Part shown: positions 37,456 to 46,416 of the stretch, piece after piece
Layout of the letters: each line of letters starts with the position of its first letter
Position numbering within the stretch: the stretch's first letter is position 1
NCBI RefSeq assembly: GCF_000427445.1
Contig: NZ_KE386496.1
Coordinates: 1,364,001 to 1,428,000 of the forward strand
Source: Methylocapsa acidiphila B2
Lineage (GTDB): Bacteria > Pseudomonadota > Alphaproteobacteria > Rhizobiales > Beijerinckiaceae
DNA length: 64,000 bases
Direction: 5' to 3'
Program-made: the position numbers and the translations under genes
Notes under the pieces: generated by a model
What the model was told of the DNA's origin: nothing
The model's input: the letters and a program-made list of their open reading frames with translations, nothing else
Database searches by the model: none

Positions 37456-39606
37456 TCACGCCGGATAAAAAGCCCCGCCGTTCGCAGCGAGCGCGCGCAA
37501 CGACGCGCCGGGGCGATAGATGGCGCCGAAACTCTCCCATGCTTTCGCGCGCGCCGCGACATTCGCAAGCCCAAGATAATCGGCATAGGCGAGCGCGCCG
37601 CCGAGATAGCGCGGCAGGCCGAGGCCGAGGATCAGGCACATGTCCGCCTCTCCCGGCGCGGCGACGACGCCATCCTCCACGCATCGCGCTGCCTCGAAGA
37701 TCAAGGGCAGCATCATGCGCTCGACGATCTCGGCCTCGCCGATGTCGCGTTTCCCATTCGGCTGAGCTTCGGCGAGCAAGCGCTCGGTCTCGGGATCGGG
37801 CTCCTTCCGCGGCCGGCCTTTGGAATCGCGCGAATATGTGTAGAAGCCGCGGCCGTTCTTCTGGCCGAGTCGCTTTTCGCGCAATAAAACGTCGATCGCG
37901 CTGGAGGCCGGCGCTTGCATGCGGTCGGGAAAGCCGGCCGATACGATCTCAACGACATGATGCGAAATGTCCATTCCGATCACATCGATGAGATAGGCCG
38001 GCCCCATCGGCCAGCCGAAGCCTTCCATGGCCCTGTCTATGGCGGCGAAATCCGCGCCGTCGCGGACGAGCTGCAAGAAAGCGATGAGATAGGGCGTCAG
38101 CGCGCGATTGACGACGAAGCCCGGACAGTCCTGCACGACGATGGGCGTCTTGCCCATGGCGCTCGCATAGCCGACGATAGTCGCGATCGCCTGCTCCGAT
38201 GTCTTGGGACCGCGCACGACCTCGACCAGCGCCATGCGCGGGACGGGATTGAAGAAATGCATCCCGATGAAATTCTCGGGGCGGTTCAGACTTTCCGCGA
38301 GATCGCCGATGCGCAAGGAGGACGTGTTCGAGGATATCACCGCCTGCGCGCCGACCAAGGCCTCGATGTCGCGCAGCACGGTCTTCTTGACCGAGAGAAT
38401 TTCGACCACGGCCTCGATGACGACGTTCACCTGGTCAAAGCCCTCATAGGCGAGGGTCGGCGTGATGGAGGCGAGGACCGCATCCGCCTTGTCCTGCGCG
38501 AGCCTGCCTTGCTCGACCTGTCTGGCGAGAAGCTTACGCGCCTCCGCCATGCCGAGATCGAGGGCGGATTCGGCGATGTCCTTCATGATGATCGGCACGC
38601 CGCGCAGGGCGCTTTGATAGGCGATGCCGCCGCCCATCACGCCGGCGCCGACCGCCGCCGCCTTGCGCACCGGCAAGGCCGTCTTCGCGTAAGATTTCGC
38701 GGTTTTCTTCAGCGCCTGCTCGTTGATGAAAATCCTGACCAGCGAGACCGCGGCCTGGGTCTTCGCCGCCTCGCCGAAAGCCTCGGCCTCGAGCGCAAGT
38801 GCCGCGTCGCGATCGAGGCCAGCGGCCTCTTCCAAAAGCTCAACCGCCAGATGCGCAGCCGGGAGATGCGGCAAGGCGTTCGCCGCGTGGGACTTGGCCG
38901 TGGCCAGAAGCTCGGCCGCCTCAGTCTTCGAATGCCCCAGCGGGCTCTTGAGACCGAGCCGACGCCGGCGCCAATCGGCCTCGCCCGAGACCGCCTGCCC
39001 GAGCTTGGCGAGCGCGATCGGACGCAAAATATCCGGGGTCGCCATGGCGTCGACAGCCTCGAGCCGCAACGCCGTCTCGGCCGTCTGCTGCGCGCCGGAA
39101 ATGATCCAGTCCGCGCCGGCGCCGAGGCCGATGAGGCGCGGCAGGCGGGCGGTGCCTCCATAGCCTGGGAAAATGCCAAGGTGGATCTCGGGAACGCCAA
39201 TCTTGGCCGCCGTGGACATCACGCGATAATCGGCCGCGAGCGCAAGTTCGAATCCGCCGCCGAGCGCAAAGCCATTGATCTCGGCGACCGTCGGAAAGGG
39301 CAGTTCGCCGAGCGCCGTGAGGATCGCGCTATTTTGCGCGACAAAGGCCGAGATCGCCTCTCGCGTCTCCTTGAATAGAGCCGTGAACTCGAAAATATCC
39401 GCGCCGACGATGAATGCATCCTTGCCGCTGGTGATCAGCGCGCCCTTGATCCCCGGCGCGGCGGCGAGAATATCGATCGCGCGGCGCAATTCATCAAAGG
39501 CCAGCTTATCGAGCTTATTGACCGGCTCGTCGCCGCGCGCGAAGCGCAGCTCGACGAGGCCGTCGCCGAGTTCCTCGATCTTGATCGTTTGGCCGTCAAA
39601 AAGCAT
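37456..39606 (-). CDS. fadJ: Fatty-acid oxidation fusion: enoyl-CoA hydratase/3-hydroxyacyl-CoA dehydrogenase
   Basis: A 716-residue bifunctional beta-oxidation enzyme. The N-terminal crotonase domain has GGGFELALAADYR with Glu120 and VPEIHLGIFPGYGG with Glu140, the two catalytic glutamates. The NAD-binding domain begins VGAGVMGGGIAYQSA near 318. SNTSSLRIGDLA and FIGMHFFNPVPRMALVEVVRG (family block) follow, then the C-terminal dehydrogenase domains. No thiolase gene is adjacent. Whether it is FadB- or FadJ-type cannot be decided from sequence alone. Confidence 0.93.
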   Translation of the reverse strand: MLFDGQTIKIEELGDGLVELRFARGDEPVNKLDKLAFDELRRAIDILAAAPGIKGALITSGKDAFIVGADIFEFTALFKETREAISAFVAQNSAILTALGELPFPTVAEINGFALGGGFELALAADYRVMSTAAKIGVPEIHLGIFPGYGGTARLPRLIGLGAGADWIISGAQQTAETALRLEAVDAMATPDILRPIALAKLGQAVSGEADWRRRRLGLKSPLGHSKTEAAELLATAKSHAANALPHLPAAHLAVELLEEAAGLDRDAALALEAEAFGEAAKTQAAVSLVRIFINEQALKKTAKSYAKTALPVRKAAAVGAGVMGGGIAYQSALRGVPIIMKDIAESALDLGMAEARKLLARQVEQGRLAQDKADAVLASITPTLAYEGFDQVNVVIEAVVEILSVKKTVLRDIEALVGAQAVISSNTSSLRIGDLAESLNRPENFIGMHFFNPVPRMALVEVVRGPKTSEQAIATIVGYASAMGKTPIVVQDCPGFVVNRALTPYLIAFLQLVRDGADFAAIDRAMEGFGWPMGPAYLIDVIGMDISHHVVEIVSAGFPDRMQAPASSAIDVLLREKRLGQKNGRGFYTYSRDSKGRPRKEPDPETERLLAEAQPNGKRDIGEAEIVERMMLPLIFEAARCVEDGVVAAPGEADMCLILGLGLPRYLGGALAYADYLGLANVAARAKAWESFGAIYRPGASLRALAANGGAFYPA

Positions 39607-39719
39607 GTCTCACCTTGCGCGTTGGATGTCGCCGAAGCAGGCCCGACGCCGAACCCGGATTGAATTCGGCCTGATCGATCGATTGACCCACCTTCCGTGA
39701 TAGAACACGAAATTGAAGA

Positions 39720-41309
39720 TTAGACTTCATCGCCGCCAAAAGCAGCGGCGACGAGCGCGCGCGCATAGGCGTCGCGCGGGGCCTCCAAGATTTGACGCGC
39801 CTCGCCCTGCTCGACAATCCGGCCGTCCTTCATCACCGCGATTTCATCGGCCAAGGCGCGCAGGACGGCAAGATCATGGCTGATGAAAATGTAAGCCAGG
39901 CCATGGGCGTCCTGCAAATTCCGCAGCAAGGCGAGAATCTCGATCTGCACGCTCCGATCGAGGGCCGAGGTCGGCTCGTCGAGCACGACAAGACGCGGCT
40001 TCAAGATCATCGCCCGCGCTATGGCCACCCGCTGCCTTTGCCCTCCGGAAAGCTCATGCGGAAAGCGGCGGCGCAAGTCCGGGTCAAGCGAGACCTCCTC
40101 CAAGGCGCGTGCGGCCCGCCTATCGCGTTCTTCCTGCGTCAGCGCGGGCTCATGCACGCGCAAGCCCTCGCTGACGACGTCGCCGATGCGCATGCGCGGC
40201 GAGAGAGACCCATAAGGGTCCTGAAAAACGAGCTGCATAAATCGGCGAAGCGGCCGCATCTCGGCCCGATCGAGGGCCGTCAGATTGCGGCCCTCGAAGA
40301 TAATCGCACCCTGCGCCGGGATGAGCTTCAAGAGCGCGCGGCCGAGCGTCGATTTGCCGGAGCCGGACTCCCCTGCGATCCCAAGCGTGCGGCCTTTTCT
40401 CAATGTGAGGCTGACGCCGTCGACCGCCTTGATCTCCAGCTTGCCGGCGAGCCAGCCCCCGCGCAGCCGATAGGCCATGCTTATGTCTCGCGCGGAGAGA
40501 ACGATCGGAGCGTCGCCGACTGGGCGAGCCTGGCGCGGCTCGGGGACCGCGGCGAGCAGCAGCCGCGTATATTCCTGTTTCGGCGCGGAGAGAATTTCGG
40601 CGGCGGGGCCGCTCTCGACGATCTCGCCGTTCCTCATCACTTGGACGCTATCGGCAAAACGGCGCACAAGGCTGAGATCATGGCTGATGAAGATCAGCGC
40701 CATGCCGAGGCGTCGCTTCAAATCCATGAGAAGCTCGAGGATGCGCGCCGCGACGGTGACGTCGAGGGCGGTTGTCGGCTCGTCGGCGATGAGCAGATCC
40801 GGGCCGCAGGAGATCGCCATGGCGATCGCGACGCGCTGGCGCTGGCCGCCGGATAATTCATGCGGATAGGCGCGCAGGCGCCGCGCGGGCTCGGGAATTC
40901 CGACGAGATCGAGAAGCTCTTCCGCGCGCTTCGCCGCGGCGGACTGCGAGAGGCCCATGCGAAGGCGCAGGATCGCGCCGATCTGGGCCCCGACTGAGAA
41001 CAAAGGATCGAGCGCCGACATCGGCTCCTGGAAGATGAAAGCGATGCGGCGGCCACGGATCGCATCGAGCCGCCTTGCGGAGAGCGCCAGCAAATCCTCG
41101 CCCTCGAAGACAATCGCGCCTGATGGGGTTGCCTGCGCGGGAAGCAGCCTCAAGATCGCGAGCGCCGTCTGGGTCTTGCCCGAGCCCGACTCGCCGACGA
41201 CCGCGGCGACCTCGCCGCGTTGGACCGTGAAGCTCACGTCCTTGACGACGCTGCTCGGCCCGTAGGCCACGCTCAGATTGCGAAATGAAAGGTGCGGTTC
41301 AGTCGGCAT
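39720..41309 (-). CDS. oppDF: Peptide-type ABC importer, fused double ATPase
   Basis: A 529-residue protein with two complete ABC ATPase domains, equal to OppD and OppF joined. The first Walker A is GESGSGKT at 39-46 and the second is GESGSGKST in the second half. Each half has LSGGQRQRVAIA and a Walker B (LLIADEPTTALD; LVVLDEPTSALD). Typical OppD/F C-terminal segments after each half are partly kept. It powers the oppB/oppC permease encoded upstream; the oppC stop is 5 bp before this start. Substrate could be peptides, opines or similar; the family (YejF/DppDF) does not decide. Confidence 0.92.
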   Translation of the reverse strand: MPTEPHLSFRNLSVAYGPSSVVKDVSFTVQRGEVAAVVGESGSGKTQTALAILRLLPAQATPSGAIVFEGEDLLALSARRLDAIRGRRIAFIFQEPMSALDPLFSVGAQIGAILRLRMGLSQSAAAKRAEELLDLVGIPEPARRLRAYPHELSGGQRQRVAIAMAISCGPDLLIADEPTTALDVTVAARILELLMDLKRRLGMALIFISHDLSLVRRFADSVQVMRNGEIVESGPAAEILSAPKQEYTRLLLAAVPEPRQARPVGDAPIVLSARDISMAYRLRGGWLAGKLEIKAVDGVSLTLRKGRTLGIAGESGSGKSTLGRALLKLIPAQGAIIFEGRNLTALDRAEMRPLRRFMQLVFQDPYGSLSPRMRIGDVVSEGLRVHEPALTQEERDRRAARALEEVSLDPDLRRRFPHELSGGQRQRVAIARAMILKPRLVVLDEPTSALDRSVQIEILALLRNLQDAHGLAYIFISHDLAVLRALADEIAVMKDGRIVEQGEARQILEAPRDAYARALVAAAFGGDEV

Positions 41310-41314
41310 GGCGC

Positions 41315-42427
41315 TCAATGGCTCGGCAGGCCGAAGGCGGCGCGCCAGCCATTGCCGAGGTTTTGCAAAGCGCCGAGCGTGGCGCCGAGAAAGATCGCCG
41401 GGAAAATGAGGAGATGGACCGCGCTTTGGATGTTGCGCGCGCCGTCGGCGATCAGAACGCCCCAGCTCGTCAAGGGCTCCTGCACGCCGAGCCCGAGAAA
41501 GGACACGAAGCTCTCGAGCAGGATCACGCGCGGGACGAGCAGCGTCAGATAGGCGATGATCGGCCCCGCCGCGTTCGGAACGACATGACGCCAAAGGATC
41601 GCCGGCGCCGTGGCGCCCAGCGCCTCGGCCGCCGCCACATAGTCCCTTCGCTTGATGGAGAGCGTCTGGCCGCGCACGATCCGCGCCATGTCGAGCCATT
41701 CGACCGCGCCGATCGCCAAGAAGATCAGCGCGAAATGACGGCCGAAGACCATGACGAGCACGATGAGGAGGAAAATGAAAGGAAGCGCATAGACGATCTC
41801 GACCAGACGCATCATCAGCGCATCCGTCCGCCCGCCTGCATAGCCCGCAATCGCGCCATAGGTCACGCCGATGACAAGTGCCACGAAAGACGCGAGCAGG
41901 CCGACCGAGAGCGAGACCCGCCCGGCGACGAGCACGCGGGTCAGAAGATCGCGTCCATTGGCGTCTGTGCCGAATAGGAAGACAGCGCTCTTGATGGGCG
42001 TCTCGATCAACAAGCGGCGGCCGGCGTCCTCGCGCCCGACGACGCGGGGCCGCGAAAAAACGTCGGAGCGTTCAAAGGCGCGCAACGCGCGGAGGTCGAT
42101 CGGCTGCACAGCGACGAGCGTCGCCGAGAAGACCCCGCCGTTGCGGAAACGGCTCTCGATTGCAACATTCATGCGTTTGGCGATCTCCTCGATCGCCTGA
42201 TCGATCTCCGTCGCGCTCGGATGCGGCGCGAGCGACGGCGCGACCAGAACATAGTCGCGATAGACGCGGTCATAGGGATGCGGCGAAGCGAGCGGGCCAA
42301 AAAGACAGAGCAGCGAGACGAGGACCAGAAGGGCGAGGCTCGCCCGCACTGATCGGGTTCCCGCAGCCCTCAACGAGAGGAACAGGCGCGAGGGAGCCGG
42401 CTTGATCGGCGGCTCGGCCCTATTCAT
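41315..42427 (-). CDS. oppC: ABC importer permease, OppC type, with enlarged periplasmic segment
   Basis: A 370-residue permease. One N-terminal helix (about 28-48) is followed by a periplasmic stretch to residue about 148, then the family hallmark FGTDANGRDLLTRV. The five-helix permease domain contains the EAA loop AAEALGATAPAILWRHVVPN. Ordinary OppC proteins have about 35-45 residues between helix 1 and the GTD motif; here about 100 are present, including a predicted helix and beta segments. Similar long loops occur in YejE-type permeases. It overlaps oppB by 8 bp. Confidence 0.9.
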   Translation of the reverse strand: MNRAEPPIKPAPSRLFLSLRAAGTRSVRASLALLVLVSLLCLFGPLASPHPYDRVYRDYVLVAPSLAPHPSATEIDQAIEEIAKRMNVAIESRFRNGGVFSATLVAVQPIDLRALRAFERSDVFSRPRVVGREDAGRRLLIETPIKSAVFLFGTDANGRDLLTRVLVAGRVSLSVGLLASFVALVIGVTYGAIAGYAGGRTDALMMRLVEIVYALPFIFLLIVLVMVFGRHFALIFLAIGAVEWLDMARIVRGQTLSIKRRDYVAAAEALGATAPAILWRHVVPNAAGPIIAYLTLLVPRVILLESFVSFLGLGVQEPLTSWGVLIADGARNIQSAVHLLIFPAIFLGATLGALQNLGNGWRAAFGLPSH

Positions 42428-43340
42428 CGCGCACGCGCGGATCGAGCCAAGCGTAGCCGATATCGACCATCAGATTGAAGAAGACGACGAGCGCCGCGAC
42501 GATCACCACCGTGCCCATGACGAGCGTGTAATCGCGCCCGAGGGCGCCGTCGACGAAATATCGGCCCATGCCGGGAATGCCGAAAATGGTCTCGACGACC
42601 ACAGAGCCGGTCAGCACATTGGCCGCCGCGAGGCCGAGGTAGGAAAGGGCCGGCAGAACAGCGGCGCGTAGCGCATGCGCCTGAATATGCCAAGCGGGAA
42701 GCCCAAAAGCCCGCAGCGTGCGAATATGCGGCAGGGCGAGAGCGTCCCTCAATCCTTCCTGCATGAGCCGCGCGACGATGGCGATCTGCGGCAGGGCGAG
42801 CGTGAACACCGGCAGGATCTGATTTCTCCAGGCGCCGCCCTCCCATCCGCCGACCGGCAAGACATGAAGCGTCAGGCCGAAACCGAGTTGCAAGAGAGGG
42901 GCGACGACGAAGGCCGGCAAGACGACGCCAAAAAAGGCGGCGCCATCGACCAAGCGCGCGCCCAAGCCCGTCTCGCGCCCAGCGCCCGCAAGTCCCAGAG
43001 CGACGCCTATAAGAAGCGCCGCGAGCAGCGCTTCGGCGCCGAGCGCGGCCGAAACCGGAAGAGCCTTGGCGAAAAGCTCGTTGACGGAAAAATCACGCCA
43101 ATGGAGGCTCGGGCCGAAGTCGCCCTCAATCAGGCTTACGAGATATAGCCAAAACTGCTCCGCGAGCGGGCGATCGAGCCGATAGATGCGGCGCAGATTT
43201 TGCGCGACGTCGGGATCGAGCGCGCGTTCGGCGTCGAAGGGTCCGCCGGGCGCGAGGCGCAGCAGAAAAAACGCGGCGGCGACGATGAGGAAGAGCGTCG
43301 GGACCGCGCCAATGAGGCGCGCGACGATCAGCCGAAGCAT
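42420..43340 (-). CDS. oppB: ABC importer permease, OppB type
   Basis: A 306-residue inner-membrane permease. The family opening MLRLIVARLIGAVPTLFLI, the RIYRLDRPLAEQFWLYL segment, the EAA-like loop AFGLPAWHIQAHALRAAVLPAL and the closing IFGIPGMGRYFVDGALGRDY identify it. First gene of oppB-oppC-oppDF. No gene for an extracytoplasmic binding protein is next to it on either side, which is unusual for this importer class; the binding protein may be encoded elsewhere. Confidence 0.92.
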   Translation of the reverse strand: MLRLIVARLIGAVPTLFLIVAAAFFLLRLAPGGPFDAERALDPDVAQNLRRIYRLDRPLAEQFWLYLVSLIEGDFGPSLHWRDFSVNELFAKALPVSAALGAEALLAALLIGVALGLAGAGRETGLGARLVDGAAFFGVVLPAFVVAPLLQLGFGLTLHVLPVGGWEGGAWRNQILPVFTLALPQIAIVARLMQEGLRDALALPHIRTLRAFGLPAWHIQAHALRAAVLPALSYLGLAAANVLTGSVVVETIFGIPGMGRYFVDGALGRDYTLVMGTVVIVAALVVFFNLMVDIGYAWLDPRVRDE

Positions 43341-43507
43341 GGATTCAGTCTTTTCCTAAAGTCATCTTTGGACTCGATGGCGAGCGAATGTCGCTGGTTT
43401 AGTTTTTCTGACAAGCGAAAAGCTCGCCGCAGGCTCGCTTGCCGGGCGGGGACCGGCGGTCTACTAGCTTGGCCACACATCAAGAAGAACGAACCGGGCG
43501 CGACAGA

Positions 43508-44002
43508 ATGGACGACGAGAAATGGCTGGAGAGGCGCTATTATGGCGGCGACCTTCCGGCCGAGGCCGAGCGGGCGCTTCATGCGATCGGACTATGCTGG
43601 GACGATGAACGCGCCTCCGAGGAGCATATCAAGACCGCGTTGAAAATCGCGCCGGACCATCTCGCGGTGCGCTACGGGGCCTATAAATTCTATTATTACC
43701 GCCGGCGCCTCAGCGAAGCCCTACCGCATGTCGAAGCCTGGCTCGCCGACGCGATCAAACGCAATCATTTTCCCGAGGATTGGCGCGCGGTCACTTCCGC
43801 TCACGCGGATTTCACCCATTTCGACGGCGAGCCCCGCGCCTTCCTATTCGCCCTGCGCGCCATGGGCTGGCTGCTCGCCCGCCTCGGCCGCATCGAGGAT
43901 GGCCGCGAAGCTCTAGCCAAGGTCGCGGCGCTGGACCCTGGCGACCACATGCGCGCTCGGGGCCTGATGTCTCTCCTAGAGCAACCGCCGGACGAGGATT
44001 GA
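43508..44002 (+). CDS. TPR-like protein of unknown function
   Basis: A 164-residue cytosolic protein that I cannot name. It is built of helix pairs resembling tetratricopeptide repeats (SEEHIKTALKIAPDHLAVRYG; EALPHVEAWLADAI; RIEDGREALAKVAALDPGDH). It opens with an acidic, aromatic segment (MDDEKWLERRYYGGDL). No catalytic motif is seen. The start at 43508 is the first methionine in a plausible context, 167 bp from divergent oppB. A protein-interaction role is likely, as for TPR folds generally. Confidence 0.7.
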   Translation: MDDEKWLERRYYGGDLPAEAERALHAIGLCWDDERASEEHIKTALKIAPDHLAVRYGAYKFYYYRRRLSEALPHVEAWLADAIKRNHFPEDWRAVTSAHADFTHFDGEPRAFLFALRAMGWLLARLGRIEDGREALAKVAALDPGDHMRARGLMSLLEQPPDED

Positions 44003-44147
44003 CGATATTCACCCCTTGGTGAAGAGGCAGCGGGCTTGAGCCATGTCAAGGTCGGCCGACGCGCCGGCGCATAGCCTCCGCACGGCGCGGAGCGAGACGT
44101 CTCGCTCCGCGTGCGCGAGACTTGCTGTCGTCAAAGCTGGAGCATTC

Positions 44148-44768
44148 ATGATGCAAGCGAACGCAACGCGTCCGGCCTCGAGCGTAGTTGTCTGGGATCT
44201 CCTCGTGCGCTTCGGCCATTGGGGGCTCGTCGCCGCTTTCGCCGTGGCCTATCTCAGCGCCGAGGGTGAGGAAAACGGCCCCGACGCCCTTCACGTATGG
44301 TCCGGCTATGTCGTCGGGACCCTTGTTCTCATGCGCGTCATTTGGGGATTCATAGGGTCCAAACACGCCCGTTTCGGCGATTTCGTCCGCCCGATCGGGG
44401 ATTGCATGCGTTATCTGGCGGATCTCGGGCGCGGCCGCGCGAGACGCTATATCGGCCATAGTCCAGCCGGAGGGCTGATGGTCCTCACCTTGCTGGCCGC
44501 GCTCACAGGGACGGTCGTCACCGGAGTCATAACCTACGGCGAGCTCGGCAAGGGGCCTCTCGCGAGCCTCGCGCAATCCGTTTCACCGCAAGGCGCCGGC
44601 GCGGACAAAGAAAAGGAAAGCGCCGTCGGCGAGATTCACGAGGTCCTCGCCAACGTCACCTTGGCGCTCATCGGCTTGCATGTCCTCGGGGTCATCGCGG
44701 CCAGCGTCATCCATCGAGAGAGCCTTGTCGCCGCCATGATCACGGGCAGGAAGCGCGCCGAGGGCTGA
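44148..44768 (+). CDS. Cytochrome b561-type membrane protein
   Basis: A 206-residue di-heme b cytochrome of the bacterial b561/Ni-Fe-hydrogenase b-subunit fold. Four helices carry the likely heme ligands His24 and His49 in the first pair and His164 and His178 in the last (RFGHWGLVAAF, ALHVWSGYVVG, GEIHEVLANVTLALIGLH). Between helices 3 and 4 lies a charged loop (QGAGADKEKESAVG). Such proteins pass electrons between quinol and periplasmic or membrane carriers. A GCTGGAGC ribosome site precedes the ATG. No cytochrome c is adjacent, so the partner is unknown. Confidence 0.88.
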   Translation: MMQANATRPASSVVVWDLLVRFGHWGLVAAFAVAYLSAEGEENGPDALHVWSGYVVGTLVLMRVIWGFIGSKHARFGDFVRPIGDCMRYLADLGRGRARRYIGHSPAGGLMVLTLLAALTGTVVTGVITYGELGKGPLASLAQSVSPQGAGADKEKESAVGEIHEVLANVTLALIGLHVLGVIAASVIHRESLVAAMITGRKRAEG

Positions 44769-44782
44769 AGCGCCTCGCCGCA

Positions 44783-44812
44783 AAGAGAGCGGCCCAAGAC
44801 GGCCGCCCTCTT
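44783..44812. terminator. Bidirectional terminator-like hairpin
   Basis: AAGAGAGCGGCC (44783-44794) pairs with GGCCGCCCTCTT (44801-44812) with one mismatch and a 6-nt loop. It lies midway between the stops of the converging cytochrome b561 and DUF1236-like genes, so it could end both transcripts. Confidence 0.65.
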
Positions 44813-44827
44813 CCAATGAGCAGCGGA

Positions 44828-45202
44828 TCAATTGAGAATCTGCGTGACCTTATGGGTCTTCGCCTCGACGAGGACGGTATGGTCGTTGACGACAGTGTAG
44901 CGAACATCGGCCTTGCCGCCAATCTCGGCCGGGAGCGAGTAGAGCTCGACATTGCCCGGCAGGATCGCCCCCACCGCCAATTTTTCGCTCACCTTCGTCG
45001 AAGGGCGCTTTTCCTTGCTGACATATTGCTGCATCTTGACGCTTTGCTCAGCGCTGAGGACTGCTCCTTTGGGGGCCGTCTCAGAAGCCGCCGCCGTCTC
45101 GCCCGCCGCGCCTTGGGCCTTCGCCGTAGGCTCGGCAAAGGCCGCCAGAGGCAGGGCGAGAAGAGCGAAAAGGGCGCCGCAAGAAGCAATTTTCTTCGTC
45201 AT
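44828..45202 (-). CDS. Secreted DUF1236-like small protein
   Basis: A 124-residue exported protein. A signal peptide (IASCGALFALLALPLAAFA) precedes an Ala-rich linker. The mature domain reads VGAILPGNVELYSLP, then YTVVNDHTVLVEAKTHKVTQIL, matching the DUF1236 pattern common in Rhizobiales, where a PRC-barrel-like periplasmic fold has been suggested. Function is unknown. Start MTKKIAS at 45202 is supported by the position of the signal peptide; the frame extends 29 codons upstream without similarity. Confidence 0.8.
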   Translation of the reverse strand: MTKKIASCGALFALLALPLAAFAEPTAKAQGAAGETAAASETAPKGAVLSAEQSVKMQQYVSKEKRPSTKVSEKLAVGAILPGNVELYSLPAEIGGKADVRYTVVNDHTVLVEAKTHKVTQILN

Positions 45203-45478
45203 GATCGTTCTCCAACTGGCAGGCGTGCTCGCCTGCTGATGCGTAATTTCCGCTCTCTCAGCTGAAGCGCGCATGAAGCCGGCGTTCATGCGCCATTAAA
45301 GCTCAGGCCGCGCCTGCGCGCTGTTTTGGCGGGCGCCAGGGTTCGCTTCGGTGGCCTTCCGCCATCGGCCGCTTCGTGCTAGAGGGCCTCCTCCCTTTTC
45401 TCGGGGCTATCCGCCGTCCCGTCCGGGCCGCGCTCGGCCCAACCCTTCCTCGCCACAGGGCATCGACAGCAAAATCTC

Positions 45479-46309
45479 ATGCCGACACGCATCGATCGCC
45501 GTTTTGAAGACCTTGCGCGCGAGGGCCGCGCCGCGCTCGTCACTTTCGTCATGGCCGGCGATCCAGACCTTCCGACCAGCCTGGAATTGTTGAAGGCGCT
45601 GCCGAAGGCGGGAGCCGACGTCATCGAGGTGGGGATGCCCTTCACCGATCCCATGGCCGACGGCCCGGCGATTCAAGCGGCCGGCCTGCGCGCCTTGGCT
45701 GCGGGAACGACCCTTGAAAAAACGCTGTCTCTCGTTGCGGATTTCCGCGCGTCCGACCAGGCGACCCCAATCGTGCTCATGGGCTATTACAACCCGATTT
45801 ATGTCTATGGGGTCGAGCGCTTTCTCGCCAGGGCCAAGGAGGCCGGCGTCGACGGATTGATCGTCGTCGATCTCCCGCCGGAGGAAGACTCCGAACTCTG
45901 CCTGCCTGCGCTCGCCGCCGGGCTGAACTTTATCCGTCTCGCGACGCCGACGACGGACGAGGCGCGGCTTCCGGCCGTCCTCGCCAATACTTCAGGCTTC
46001 GTCTATTACGTTTCGATCACTGGAATCACCGGCGCCGCGGCCCCGGATCTCTCCAAGGTCGCCGCCGCCGTTCAGCGGATCAAGCAGCATTCGCCCCTGC
46101 CCGTCGCGATCGGCTTTGGCGTCAAGAGCGCAAAATCCGCCGCCGCCCTCGCCGCACACGCGAATGGCGTGGTCGTAGGCTCGGCGCTGGTAGAGGCCCT
46201 ACGCGCGTCGCTCGATCCGCAAGGCAAGGCGACATCCGCGAGCGTCCAGGCCGTCGCCGGGCTCGTCGCCGATATAGCGAATGGCGTGCGCTCGGCCGCC
46301 GTCCGTTGA
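45479..46309 (+). CDS. trpA: Tryptophan synthase alpha chain
   Basis: Cleaves indole-3-glycerol phosphate to indole, passed to TrpB; 276 residues. Key elements are present: [15 protein letters not shown] with the catalytic Glu and Asp59-type Asp, [26 protein letters not shown] and [11 protein letters not shown]. In many alphaproteobacteria trpF-trpB-trpA-accD-folC are contiguous. Here trpA is followed by accD and folC, but upstream lies the divergent DUF1236-like gene and no trpB. The enzyme normally works as an alpha2-beta2 complex, so trpB must be elsewhere. Confidence 0.97.
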   Translation: MPTRIDRRFEDLAREGRAALVTFVMAGDPDLPTSLELLKALPKAGADVIEVGMPFTDPMADGPAIQAAGLRALAAGTTLEKTLSLVADFRASDQATPIVLMGYYNPIYVYGVERFLARAKEAGVDGLIVVDLPPEEDSELCLPALAAGLNFIRLATPTTDEARLPAVLANTSGFVYYVSITGITGAAAPDLSKVAAAVQRIKQHSPLPVAIGFGVKSAKSAAALAAHANGVVVGSALVEALRASLDPQGKATSASVQAVAGLVADIANGVRSAAVR

Positions 46310-46416
46310 CGCTTTTCCGGACTCGAGAGGTCTGGCGCAACGGAAAACCATTGCCGCCTTTCCTCATCCCGCTCTAGAGTTGCGCCCGAATTGGATCGCC
46401 CCCTACAGGATAGCCG

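Noticed and set aside
38000-39378. Long plus-strand frame opposite fadJ
   Set aside because: Asp/Arg/His-rich shadow of the real gene; no domain or ribosome site.
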